This document shows positions 52,951-60,994 of a stretch of 64,000 nucleotides of DNA, piece after piece (within the stretch, counting starts at the first letter, position 1; each line of letters starts with the position of its first letter). The stretch is from positions 1 to 64,000 of the forward strand of contig NZ_JAVFVU010000011.1 in assembly GCF_030929615.1 (NCBI RefSeq). Direction: 5' to 3'. Both the position numbers and the translations under genes were made by a program. Source of the stretch: Dyadobacter sp. LHD-138 (GTDB lineage Bacteria > Bacteroidota > Bacteroidia > Cytophagales > Spirosomataceae). Under the pieces are notes generated by a model. That model saw nothing but the letters and a program-made list of their open reading frames with translations, made no database searches and had not been told where the DNA came from.

Positions 52951-54510
52951 CTACGCTGGCTGCTCCTCAACCAACACATTGTAACGGAAATCCAGGGGAT
53001 CGAAAGCAGCCATAAGTTTTGTGATAAAGGCCGGATCGCTCAGGTAAAAATTCAGGAAGTTGTCATAACGCTCCTGTGAAGATTTGCCGGGGAATAGTTT
53101 ATATTTCAGCGCAAGAAGCTGCTCGATTTCACTTTCATGATTCCGTTCTTCCGCTTTTCTCAATCGCTTTTCCAGATGCTCAAAGGAGTGCCGGATCCGG
53201 GTTTCTTCGGCTTTTACAGCACCTTCCATGGATTTGTCAATCGCGATGGCTTTGCCCAGTATGGTTTCAAAAAGCGCGTAAAACGATTTTTTTTCCTCAT
53301 TCAAATCCAGTACGTTATTTGAATGGCTTTCTACGAAATGTTTTCTCAGCGAGACTTCATCGAGAAACAGATCCTCATAATTTACACCTAGTTTCTCTAC
53401 CCTTTTGCCTTGCTGATCCGTAATATACATGGCAAAATTCCGGGGAATCAGCATGGGGAACGTTACATTGTAGTGATCAAAAACACCTTTTAACTGCATC
53501 CAGTACGGTACTTCGGACGGCCCGCCAATGTAAGCAAGGTTTGGTAAAATGATCTCTTCATACAACGGACGCAATACAACATTCGGGCTGAAATATTCCG
53601 GATGCTCGTCGACAAGCGCTGTGATTTCGTTTTCTGTAAAAGAGAGATCGGTATTGAGGACTTTAAAGAGATTATCCTCCTTAATGATGCGTTCGCGGAG
53701 GTTGTCCTGAAGGTAGAATAAATTTATTTCGCGTGCACTGAGCGGGGTATGATACCCGAGCGAAGCAAGTTTTGAAGTCGTATTGGTTACAATTTCTGCG
53801 GAAGATGAAGTTGTAAGCTCTTCTTTGATGACGGGAACGAACTGGCGTTTAAGATCTGCATCATCTGCATCCAGGCAAATCAACCCTTCTTTGCCGAACA
53901 ATTCGTGCATATAACATCGAACCGCATCGGAAAGGGTGTTGTTCTCAAGATAAGCTTTTGCAAAAAGTAAAGGCCTGTTGGGTAAATTTCTTAATATGCC
54001 CTCTAATTCCTTTGGATTAAGCCTTCCCACTGCGCCTTTGTGTTCTCCCTCCCATTTATGGGTTTTCCCCATCAAATGGAAAGATGCAATTTCTTCAAAA
54101 TCATGATCTTCTGAAGCCATCCAGTACACCGGGACGAAGTTGTGGTCGGGATAAGTGTCTTTTAGCTTTTTAGCGAGTTTAATGATCGTAACAATCTTAT
54201 AAATCACATACAGTGGGCCCGTGAAAATATTGAGCTGGTGACCGGAAGTTACCGTAAACGTTTTTTCATCCAAAAGAATGGAAAAATCCGGCATATGCGG
54301 TTGGTCTTTGTACTGTTCTTTTAGAACCTTAACCAGTGTCTGACGCTTTTCAATGCTAAAATCTGCCCGTTGCTTCATTACATCTGCTGCATTTTCAACC
54401 TTTGGAAAAGTACCGTAAAACTCTTTAAGAGATGGTTTTTGATCCAGATAATCGAGAAGTAGCGTAGGGAATTGCCCCGTTTTACGCAAATCAAGGGAAT
54501 GAACAGTCAT
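52951..54510 (-). CDS. bshC: Bacillithiol biosynthesis cysteine-adding enzyme
   Basis: 519 residues. BshC joins cysteine to GlcN-malate in the last step of bacillithiol synthesis. Motifs include FTVTSGHQLNIFTGPLYVIYKI, PVYWMASEDHDFEEI and LRPLYEEIILPNLAYIGGPSE, with a C-terminal coiled coil (about 430-490). The frame extends to 54546 but the ATG at 54510 (MTVHSLDL) matches the family start. bshA and bshB are not here. Stop is 1 base from the convergent upstream gene. Confidence 0.93.
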   Translation of the reverse strand: MTVHSLDLRKTGQFPTLLLDYLDQKPSLKEFYGTFPKVENAADVMKQRADFSIEKRQTLVKVLKEQYKDQPHMPDFSILLDEKTFTVTSGHQLNIFTGPLYVIYKIVTIIKLAKKLKDTYPDHNFVPVYWMASEDHDFEEIASFHLMGKTHKWEGEHKGAVGRLNPKELEGILRNLPNRPLLFAKAYLENNTLSDAVRCYMHELFGKEGLICLDADDADLKRQFVPVIKEELTTSSSAEIVTNTTSKLASLGYHTPLSAREINLFYLQDNLRERIIKEDNLFKVLNTDLSFTENEITALVDEHPEYFSPNVVLRPLYEEIILPNLAYIGGPSEVPYWMQLKGVFDHYNVTFPMLIPRNFAMYITDQQGKRVEKLGVNYEDLFLDEVSLRKHFVESHSNNVLDLNEEKKSFYALFETILGKAIAIDKSMEGAVKAEETRIRHSFEHLEKRLRKAEERNHESEIEQLLALKYKLFPGKSSQERYDNFLNFYLSDPAFITKLMAAFDPLDFRYNVLVEEQPA

Positions 54511-54689
54511 GAAAGGTGGTTTTTCAGTCTCAATTAAGGAATGCAAAGGAATCAGTGTTTAGGGTGACGTGCATTTAACAAAATAAACCCGGCAATCGGA
54601 CTGAAAGTTCATGAAAAAACCTGAGTTAAACTACTTCATTAACACTTGTTAAGCAACCGGCATTTGCTGATGCAAAAAAATGACACAAA

Positions 54690-54718
54690 AAGGCCGAAAC
54701 TGAACCAGCTCCGGCCTT
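54690..54718 (-). terminator. Terminator of the acyl-CoA dehydrogenase gene
   Basis: AAGGCCG/CGGCCTT stem; on the minus strand it is followed by TTTTTG. The rest of 54547-54834 shows nothing. Confidence 0.75.
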
Positions 54719-54834
54719 ATAAATTAATCGTATTGGTTTTTAGTTGTGCAGGTTTCAAACCTGATTTTTCTTTAATATTATTTAACAGTTAGGTTAATAA
54801 TACACGGTGCAATAAGTTCGGTATACCTGTTTTT

Positions 54835-56652
54835 TTAAAAAATATAGTCGTTTTTGGCAATCAATGCATCGGCGATCCGGCGACGGGCGTCTTTCAGGTT
54901 GACTGGTTCAATTTTGGTAAATCTTTTCAAACCCATCAGCATCACCCGCAATTCATCGCTTTCGGCAAAACTGGTTATTGCAGATTTTCCGGCATTGTTA
55001 ACACGCTCTACGGCTTCATGTAAATAAACCTGTGCAATATCTTTGTGCAAGGTGCTGGCGTCCGCACCAAGCAGACCGATCCGTTTTTCAACACGCAAAA
55101 GAACAGATTCAGCCGCATAGGTTTCAATAACCATGTCGGCGAGGTTTATGATAATTTCCTGTTCTTCGGAAAGTTTTGTCATGAATTTTTGAACGGCCGA
55201 TCCGGCTACCATCAACACGGCCTTTTTCAGGTTCCTGATCACTTTTTTCTCGGCAGCGAATAGGGTTTCATCTTCATCCAGTCCAAAATCCGGAATTGAC
55301 ATAATTTCCTTTCCAACGGCCATCGCCGGACCCATCAGATCAAGCTGACCTTTCATCGCGCGTTTTAAAAGCATGTCCACAACGAGTAATCTGTTGATTT
55401 CATTGGTTCCTTCAAAGATCCTGTTGATCCGGCTGTCGCGGTACGCACGGTCCATCGGGGCATCAGCGGAATAACCCATGCCGCCATACACCTGAACACC
55501 TTCGTCCACGACATAATCCAAAACTTCCGATCCATGCACTTTCATGATCGCACATTCGATAGCCAGCTCTTCCAGTGCCTTCAATTTGGAATCGGCATCA
55601 CTCAAACCTTTTTCTTGCAACGCAACGATAAGGTCATCAATGTTTTGTCCTACTCTGTATGCCGCAGATTCCGTGGTAAACATACGGATAGCCATTTCAG
55701 CCAGTTTATGTTTGATCGCACCAAAACTGGAAATGGAGATACCAAATTGTTTACGCTCATTGGCGTAATTGATCACCTGTCGTGCTACCTGTTTGGAACC
55801 TCCAAGGGCCGCGGCGGCGAGTTTTATCCGTCCAATGTTTAAAATATTCACCGCGATCTTAAAGCCGTTTTCGCGTTCAGAAAGCATGTTTTCTACCGGT
55901 ACGGCACAGTCGTTAAAGAAAATCTGACGTGTATCAGAGCCTTTAATGCCCATTTTGTGTTCCGGCTCATTCATGGTAATACCGCCGAACGTTTTTTCAA
56001 CAATAAAGGCGCTGAGATGTTTGTCCGTCTCTCCGTTGGGTTCAACCACTTTCGCAAAAACAATAAAAAGATCAGCAAAACCGCCATTGGTTATCCACAT
56101 TTTTTGGCCATTGAGGATATAATGCTTCCTGTCTTCACTGAGTTTGGCCTTTGTTTTTCCGGAATTTGCATCCGATCCGGAATCAGGCTCCGTTAAGCAA
56201 TACGCGGCTTTCCATTCCCCGGACGCCAGTTGCGGTAAATATTTAGATTTCTGTGCTTCGTTTCCATAATACACAATGGGCAAAGTGCCAATGCCTGTAT
56301 GCGCGGAGAGTGCCACGGAAAATGAATTTCCTGCACCGGTGGCTTCCGCAACCAGCATGGAAGTGTTGAAATTCATCCCGAACCCGCCATACTCTTCCGG
56401 AACCACAGTGCCCATCAAACCCAGTTCACCAGCCTTATCCATTAGCGAGGACATCAGTTCAGGACTTTTCGCCTGGTCGATTTCGTCAAGACGCGGCCAA
56501 ACTTCTGTACGCAGAAAATCACGACAGGTATCGGCGATCATTTGCTGTTCCTCGTTAAACTCCTCCGGAATAAAAATCTGTGATGCCGGGGTTTCCTTTA
56601 TTAAAAATTCACCTCCCTTGATCGACGTTTTTTTACCTTCTGCAACAGCCAT
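54835..56652 (-). CDS. fadE: Acyl-CoA dehydrogenase (FadE type)
   Basis: 605 residues, close to Bacillus FadE (about 594). N-terminal and middle domains contain AYCLTEPDSGSDANSGKTKA and KMWITNGGFADLF (FAD site). The dehydrogenase C-domain has RKQFG and YGGMGYSADAPMDRAYRDSR, IFEGTNEINR; a further 180-residue helical extension follows. It catalyses the first step of beta-oxidation with FAD, passing electrons to ETF. Its promoter carries two operator palindromes like that of marR-fadN. Monocistronic. Confidence 0.92.
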   Translation of the reverse strand: MAVAEGKKTSIKGGEFLIKETPASQIFIPEEFNEEQQMIADTCRDFLRTEVWPRLDEIDQAKSPELMSSLMDKAGELGLMGTVVPEEYGGFGMNFNTSMLVAEATGAGNSFSVALSAHTGIGTLPIVYYGNEAQKSKYLPQLASGEWKAAYCLTEPDSGSDANSGKTKAKLSEDRKHYILNGQKMWITNGGFADLFIVFAKVVEPNGETDKHLSAFIVEKTFGGITMNEPEHKMGIKGSDTRQIFFNDCAVPVENMLSERENGFKIAVNILNIGRIKLAAAALGGSKQVARQVINYANERKQFGISISSFGAIKHKLAEMAIRMFTTESAAYRVGQNIDDLIVALQEKGLSDADSKLKALEELAIECAIMKVHGSEVLDYVVDEGVQVYGGMGYSADAPMDRAYRDSRINRIFEGTNEINRLLVVDMLLKRAMKGQLDLMGPAMAVGKEIMSIPDFGLDEDETLFAAEKKVIRNLKKAVLMVAGSAVQKFMTKLSEEQEIIINLADMVIETYAAESVLLRVEKRIGLLGADASTLHKDIAQVYLHEAVERVNNAGKSAITSFAESDELRVMLMGLKRFTKIEPVNLKDARRRIADALIAKNDYIF

Positions 56653-56690
56653 GATGATTGATTTTTGGATTTGACTAAAAGTTTGGAACG

Positions 56691-56716
56691 AATATAGTAT
56701 GCTTGCATACTATATT
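56691..56716 (-). promoter_or_regulatory. Operator 1 of fadE, 12-bp perfect arms
   Basis: Perfect 12-bp inverted repeat with TT centre; inner part TAGTATGCTTGCATACTA. It lies downstream of the -7 box, over the start of the transcript, where a bound protein would block initiation. Confidence 0.8.
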
Positions 56717-56724
56717 GTGTGTAG

Positions 56725-56732
56725 CAAATATA
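56725..56732 (-). promoter_or_regulatory. -7 promoter element of fadE
   Basis: The minus strand reads TATATTTG (TAnnTTTG). A TTG in operator 2 (56753-56755) lies 20 bases upstream and can serve as -33. Confidence 0.65.
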
Positions 56733-56748
56733 TTCTCTTTCCTAATAT

Positions 56749-56760
56749 TATGCAAGCATA
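56749..56760 (-). promoter_or_regulatory. Operator 2 of fadE over the -33 element
   Basis: Core TATGC-AA-GCATA. On the minus strand GTATGCTTGCATAATATTA is identical over 19 bases to the marR promoter site and sits the same way: 16 bases from the -7 box here and 17 in marR. Confidence 0.8.
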
Positions 56761-56857
56761 CCAATAGGAAAAAATTTTTGAAGTATTGGATTAATTAAAT
56801 GCGTGAAAAACGGCTCTTTTACGCTTAATCAGGAAATGGTTAATGACTGATGATCTG

Positions 56858-57976
56858 TTAAAATTGTTCAATAATTTTTTGCCATTGTGCAACTCCGTTT
56901 TCCACGCTAAATTCCTGTGCTTTCCGACGCGAAAGGTCTTTATTGAAAGTTGTTAATTTGTTGTTCCACGCGATCATACTGGACACAAAAAGGGAAATAT
57001 CCAGATTGGGGACCACCGTGCCAAGCTCCGGCGTGATAAATTCAGAGGGTCCGCCGCTTGCGAAAGAAACGATTGGTTTGCCCAGCCAGGCAGCTTCCAC
57101 GAGCACCATACCAAAAGGTTCTTGTCGGGATGTGAGCATAAACCCGTCAGCTGCGTCCATGTAGGAATAATAGTCGGCTTTTTTCGCGCCGATCAGGTGG
57201 ACTTTTACGTTTGTTAACTTTGCACAGCGCCTTTTGGTCCAGTAAACCAGCCCGTCGTCACTGGAATGTCCGACCCAAACGAGATGAATTTTTGAGCCTT
57301 CCGGTATCTGCAGCGCAATCTCAGGGAGTAAATCAAAGCCTTTTCGCTCGGATGTTGTACCCGACATAATCCACACGAAATCATCGGGGCCGGCACCCCA
57401 TTCCTGCCGGATCTGTTTTACTTTTTCAGGATCCGGATGTATTTCGTTCAGGTCAACAAAGGGGTAAAGTCTTTTTACATGGGTACTTCCGGATTCTTCG
57501 AGGCACTGGCAAACGATGTCGGAACAGCCAATATGCAGGTTTGAGCTCGTTAAAACGGTTTCAAAATCTTTGCTGCTGATTTGAGAATACATTGCAGACA
57601 GCTCGTGAATATGTGAAATCACTGGAATCTGCAATTCTGATGCTATTTTGACGACGTCAGCGAGCATGATGGTATTAATGTACCAAAGATCCGCTTTAAA
57701 TGCGGTGGAAATTTTTTTTATGGCCCTGGTCGTCGGATGGAAACCCAGGTGAAAAGCAATTTTATCGGTTAAAGAGAACTTCCCCGGTGCCATAAAAACG
57801 GGGATATCTGCAGGCAGGTCATTGAGTAGTTCTCCATGGGCAAAACAAACGAGTCCGGCTTCAAATTTACTCCTGTCCAGGTACTTAAGGATGTAATAAA
57901 TAAGCATTTCCGATCCTGTGCGCGTTGCATAGGGTGTGAAAAATAAAATTTTACGACGACTGCTACTAACGTTCAT
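56858..57976 (-). CDS. GT4-family glycosyltransferase
   Basis: 372 residues with GT-B fold. N-terminal FFTPYATRTGSEMLIYYIL, donor-site segments MSGTTSERKGFDLLPEIA and the EX7E motif in EPFGMVLVEA. It transfers a nucleotide sugar to a lipid or growing glycan on the cytosolic face. It overlaps the GT2 gene by four bases, so they are co-transcribed. No polymerase or flippase lies nearby. Confidence 0.87.
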   Translation of the reverse strand: MNVSSSRRKILFFTPYATRTGSEMLIYYILKYLDRSKFEAGLVCFAHGELLNDLPADIPVFMAPGKFSLTDKIAFHLGFHPTTRAIKKISTAFKADLWYINTIMLADVVKIASELQIPVISHIHELSAMYSQISSKDFETVLTSSNLHIGCSDIVCQCLEESGSTHVKRLYPFVDLNEIHPDPEKVKQIRQEWGAGPDDFVWIMSGTTSERKGFDLLPEIALQIPEGSKIHLVWVGHSSDDGLVYWTKRRCAKLTNVKVHLIGAKKADYYSYMDAADGFMLTSRQEPFGMVLVEAAWLGKPIVSFASGGPSEFITPELGTVVPNLDISLFVSSMIAWNNKLTTFNKDLSRRKAQEFSVENGVAQWQKIIEQF

Positions 57977-58977
57977 GACTGGCTAATTAGGTCTATATTT
58001 TCGGAGGATTTTATTTTAAACAGATTCTTTTTGCCCAATAATGTTGGCCAGAAATAATTCAGTAAAACCCCAGTCTTACGGGTAAAAATGCCTTGAGTTT
58101 TTAAATCACTGAAAGGGCTTCCATTGTTTTTGACGTTGAGGACCATTTTCCACACAAATATTACGGGGATCATGGTGAGGTAGTGAAGGATCATCAAAAG
58201 ATATGCACCCACACCATATTGTTTCCGAACCCACAACATGTTGGATACCTGCATCTGCGCGCTGAACCGGTTGATCCAGGAAATGCTTGTACGGCGGAAA
58301 GGGTTATCGTTTTCAAGGTGTATGAAGGTACAGTCTTTGAAATAGCACAATTTACCCTGTTTTCCCATCCGGGCCGACCATTCGACATCCTCGCCGTACA
58401 TAAAGAAGTCCTCATCAAATCCGCCTGATTTTTCAACGGTTTCCTTTCTTACAAATACAAATGCGCCAACGAGCCAATCATACTGATCGGAATCGCTGTA
58501 TTTTGGTTCAGGGTATAATTTGTTTAATATCTTGTCAGCAAAACCACTGGGTGGTAAGATGAAAAAGGTTTTACGAAATTCGTTAAAACTCTTATAAAAC
58601 GGCATTGGTGTGCCATTCGCGTAATGCTGCAAAGCACCAGCCGCCGCAATATCCGGACGCTCATCCATTCTTTCCATACAGCGCCCGATAACATTGTCGG
58701 TCACGAGTGTGTCGGCGTTCAGGATTAAAAAGTAACGGCCTTCAGCTGCCTTTATTCCTGCGTTATTTGCCCTTCCAAACCCCGAGTTGTACGACATGTC
58801 AATCCATTTTATCTCCGGATAAACCGCACGTACCAAATTCCCGCCTCCATTTTCAGGGTCATTATCGACAATTATAATTTCAAACTTAACACCGGATGTA
58901 AATTCATAAATGGATTTTAAACAATTGATAATGAGCTGTGGTGTTCGGTAATTAATTATAATAATGGATACATCCAT
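57973..58977 (-). CDS. GT2 rhamnosyltransferase-like glycosyltransferase
   Basis: 334 residues. N-terminal IIIINYRTPQLIINCL, VDNDPENGGG, SGFGRANNAG and LNADTLV (DxD metal motif), then MYGEDVEWSARM, typical of WbbL-like GT2 enzymes. A membrane-associated segment lies near 250-270. First gene of a two-gene unit with the GT4. Sugar inferred only by family. Confidence 0.87.
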   Translation of the reverse strand: MDVSIIIINYRTPQLIINCLKSIYEFTSGVKFEIIIVDNDPENGGGNLVRAVYPEIKWIDMSYNSGFGRANNAGIKAAEGRYFLILNADTLVTDNVIGRCMERMDERPDIAAAGALQHYANGTPMPFYKSFNEFRKTFFILPPSGFADKILNKLYPEPKYSDSDQYDWLVGAFVFVRKETVEKSGGFDEDFFMYGEDVEWSARMGKQGKLCYFKDCTFIHLENDNPFRRTSISWINRFSAQMQVSNMLWVRKQYGVGAYLLMILHYLTMIPVIFVWKMVLNVKNNGSPFSDLKTQGIFTRKTGVLLNYFWPTLLGKKNLFKIKSSENIDLISQS

Positions 58978-59015
58978 GAATTAGCGGCGTATAGTTAATG
59001 AGCAAAAATAAAGAA

Positions 59016-59049
59016 TCTCCACGGAAGACAAGCAAATCTTCCCTGGAGA
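59016..59049 (-). terminator. Second of two terminator hairpins after fadA
   Basis: TCTCCA-CGGAAGA pairs with TCTTCCC-TGGAGA; on the minus strand T-rich sequence follows. Confidence 0.6.
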
Positions 59050-59090
59050 CAAATAAAAATTACGATTTTATTATTGAATGGTCATGAAAA

Positions 59091-59128
59091 AATCTCCACC
59101 GAAGATAGCCTTATCTTCAGTGGAGATT
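59091..59128 (-). terminator. Terminator of fadA
   Basis: AATCTCCAC-CGAAGATA pairs with TATCTTCA-GTGGAGATT; on the minus strand the stem ends in six T. Its stem resembles the hairpin at 59016-59049. Confidence 0.8.
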
Positions 59129-59159
59129 TGTAATGTGCTGATAATAAAAAATATATATG

Positions 59160-60338
59160 CTAATGCAAGCGCTCGAAAATGCCGGCAACGCCTTGTCCGC
59201 CACCGACGCAGGCCGTTACCATGCCATACTTCTGGTTTCTGCGTTCCATTTCATTGAAAAGCTGCACGGAAAGTCTGGCTCCGGTAGAACCCAGCGCGTG
59301 ACCTAAGGCAATAGCGCCTCCATTCGGATTAACAATCTCAGGATTGATACCCAGTTCCTGAATTACCGCCAGGGCCTGGGCAGCAAATGCTTCGTTTAAT
59401 TCAATTTGTTCTATATCTGCCAGATTCAGTCCAGCCTGTTTCAACGCTTTGGGAATGGCAGCCACCGGCCCTATGCCCATAATACGCGGATCCACACCAG
59501 CTGTGGCATAGGATACCATGCGGGCTATTGGTTTTAAGCCCAGTTCATTCACAAGCTTTTCAGACATTACCAGGACAAAAGCAGCGCCGTCTGATGTCTG
59601 GGAAGAATTTCCGGCCGTTACAGAGCCACCGGCAGCGAATACCGGGCGCAGTTTATTCAAGGCTTCAAGCGTCGTGTCCGCCCGTGGACCTTCGTCTTTA
59701 TCAACAACAGTTTCTTTTATTTTTTTCTTGCCGGAAATTGGATCGAAATAGGTTTCCTGCACCTTTATCGGGACAATGCCGCTTTCAAACCAGCCTTCTT
59801 TCTGCGCACGTAACGCTTTTTGGTGCGACTGGAAAGAAAATTCATCCTGTCTCTCGCGGCTGATGTTGAAATCTTTGGAAACCTGCTCGGCAGTTAATCC
59901 CATGCTCAGATAATAATCCGGATGGTTCTGCGCAATCTCATAATTCAATGCTGTTTTCCACCCCATCGTTGGCACCAGCGACATGGATTCTGTACCACCG
60001 GCAATGATGCAATCGGCCATTCCGGCGTTGATTTTAGCGGAAGCCATGGCAATCGCTTCAACCCCTGAGCCACAATAGCGATTGATTGTAATGCCTGAAA
60101 CACTTTGCGGAAGAGCTAATAAAGCAACATAGCGCCCCATCTGCATGCCTTGTTCGGCTTCGGGAACGGCATTTCCAACAATCACATCATCCACACGGAC
60201 CGGATCCAGCTGCGGTATTTTTTTCAGAATATGTTTGATCACGTCCGCGCCAAGATTATCCGGGCGGGTAAAACGAAAACCGCCACGAGATGCTTTTCCT
60301 ACCGCAGTACGATAACCGGCAACAATGTATGCATTCAT
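59160..60338 (-). CDS. fadA: Acetyl-CoA acyltransferase (thiolase)
   Basis: 392 residues, normal length. Active-site Cys in [11 protein letters not shown] (near 88-92), His in [14 protein letters not shown], and second Cys in [12 protein letters not shown]. It cleaves 3-ketoacyl-CoA in the last beta-oxidation step. Its promoter region has the same palindrome as marR-fadN and fadE. No partner gene in the operon. A biosynthetic acetoacetyl-CoA thiolase is the alternative, but the shared operator favours degradation. Confidence 0.92.
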   Translation of the reverse strand: MNAYIVAGYRTAVGKASRGGFRFTRPDNLGADVIKHILKKIPQLDPVRVDDVIVGNAVPEAEQGMQMGRYVALLALPQSVSGITINRYCGSGVEAIAMASAKINAGMADCIIAGGTESMSLVPTMGWKTALNYEIAQNHPDYYLSMGLTAEQVSKDFNISRERQDEFSFQSHQKALRAQKEGWFESGIVPIKVQETYFDPISGKKKIKETVVDKDEGPRADTTLEALNKLRPVFAAGGSVTAGNSSQTSDGAAFVLVMSEKLVNELGLKPIARMVSYATAGVDPRIMGIGPVAAIPKALKQAGLNLADIEQIELNEAFAAQALAVIQELGINPEIVNPNGGAIALGHALGSTGARLSVQLFNEMERRNQKYGMVTACVGGGQGVAGIFERLH

Positions 60339-60414
60339 AGAATTATATGGTTTTTTAAGTCAATGACTGAGTTTGGAATGTACTTTCAGGTGATCAGAAT
60401 CAGGCGATAGAAAT

Positions 60415-60443
60415 TAGTATGCCTGCATACTATCGTAAAATTA
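60415..60443 (-). promoter_or_regulatory. Operator and promoter of fadA
   Basis: TAGTATGCCTGCATACTA (60415-60432), 8-bp perfect arms. A -7-like TAATTTTA (60436-60443, minus strand) is one base off consensus, with TTTG 16 bases upstream. The operator would cover the transcript start. Confidence 0.65.
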
Positions 60444-60465
60444 ATAATTATAAGTAAAACAAAAA

Positions 60466-60493
60466 ACCGCCGGAATAGTTTTATCCCGGCGGT
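60466..60493 (-). terminator. Terminator of the PspC-domain gene
   Basis: ACCGCCGG/CCGGCGGT stem with six T on the minus strand. Confidence 0.85.
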
Positions 60494-60521
60494 CTGGTAA
60501 TACAGTTTGCTGATGAAGGTG

Positions 60522-60752
60522 TTAATGCATGGCTGAGCTTTGTATTTGATTGGAGGTTTTGACTCCTTTTGGCATCGCAATCCACATCACAATGTAAAAA
60601 ATGAAGACCGGGAAGTGCACCGGGACGAAAAATCCCATCACTAAAAGTATCCGGATAATTGTTACATCAATTTGTAGATAATTGGCCAAACCGGCAGCTA
60701 CACCACCTATTACTTTGTTATTTACGTCGCGGAATAATCTATTGTTGTTCAT
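60522..60752 (-). CDS. PspC-domain membrane protein
   Basis: 76 residues comprising a single PspC domain: RLFRDVNNKVIGGVAAGLAN, then a membrane helix (about 35-58, IIRILLVMGFFVPVHFPVF) and IVMWIAMPKG. Such proteins sit in the inner membrane and are linked to envelope stress sensing, though small stand-alone copies in Bacteroidota are not characterised. A -7 box lies at 60785-60792. Monocistronic. Confidence 0.85.
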   Translation of the reverse strand: MNNNRLFRDVNNKVIGGVAAGLANYLQIDVTIIRILLVMGFFVPVHFPVFIFYIVMWIAMPKGVKTSNQIQSSAMH

Positions 60753-60784
60753 GGCTATGTTCGTTTTCTTTGTTATTGTTGATT

Positions 60785-60792
60785 CAAAGGTA
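60785..60792 (-). promoter_or_regulatory. -7 promoter element of the PspC-domain gene
   Basis: The minus strand reads TACCTTTG, matching TAnnTTTG, 32 bases upstream of the ATG. No clear -33. Confidence 0.45.
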
Positions 60793-60994
60793 CTAGGTGA
60801 TACATAGTAGTTGCTATAAATCTGTATGAATGGTTTAGGGCCATGAAAAGTGGTTTTTTTTGATGAAGAACATGCGAGCCGGAATAATGTTTTGTCAGGC
60901 TTTTTGATATTTGCTGAAAAAATGTTGAAATCGGGAGAAAATATGTAACCTTTTCTCCTGTTGTATATTTCAAAATCCTCAATCGGTCAGCCAT

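Noticed and set aside
60386..60580. 64-residue minus-strand ORF between fadA and the PspC-domain gene
   Set aside because: It crosses the fadA operator and the PspC terminator and overlaps the end of the PspC gene in another frame.
60773..60994. 73-residue minus-strand ORF upstream of the DUF4139 gene
   Set aside because: It covers the PspC promoter region, has no domain or signal, and its composition looks non-coding.
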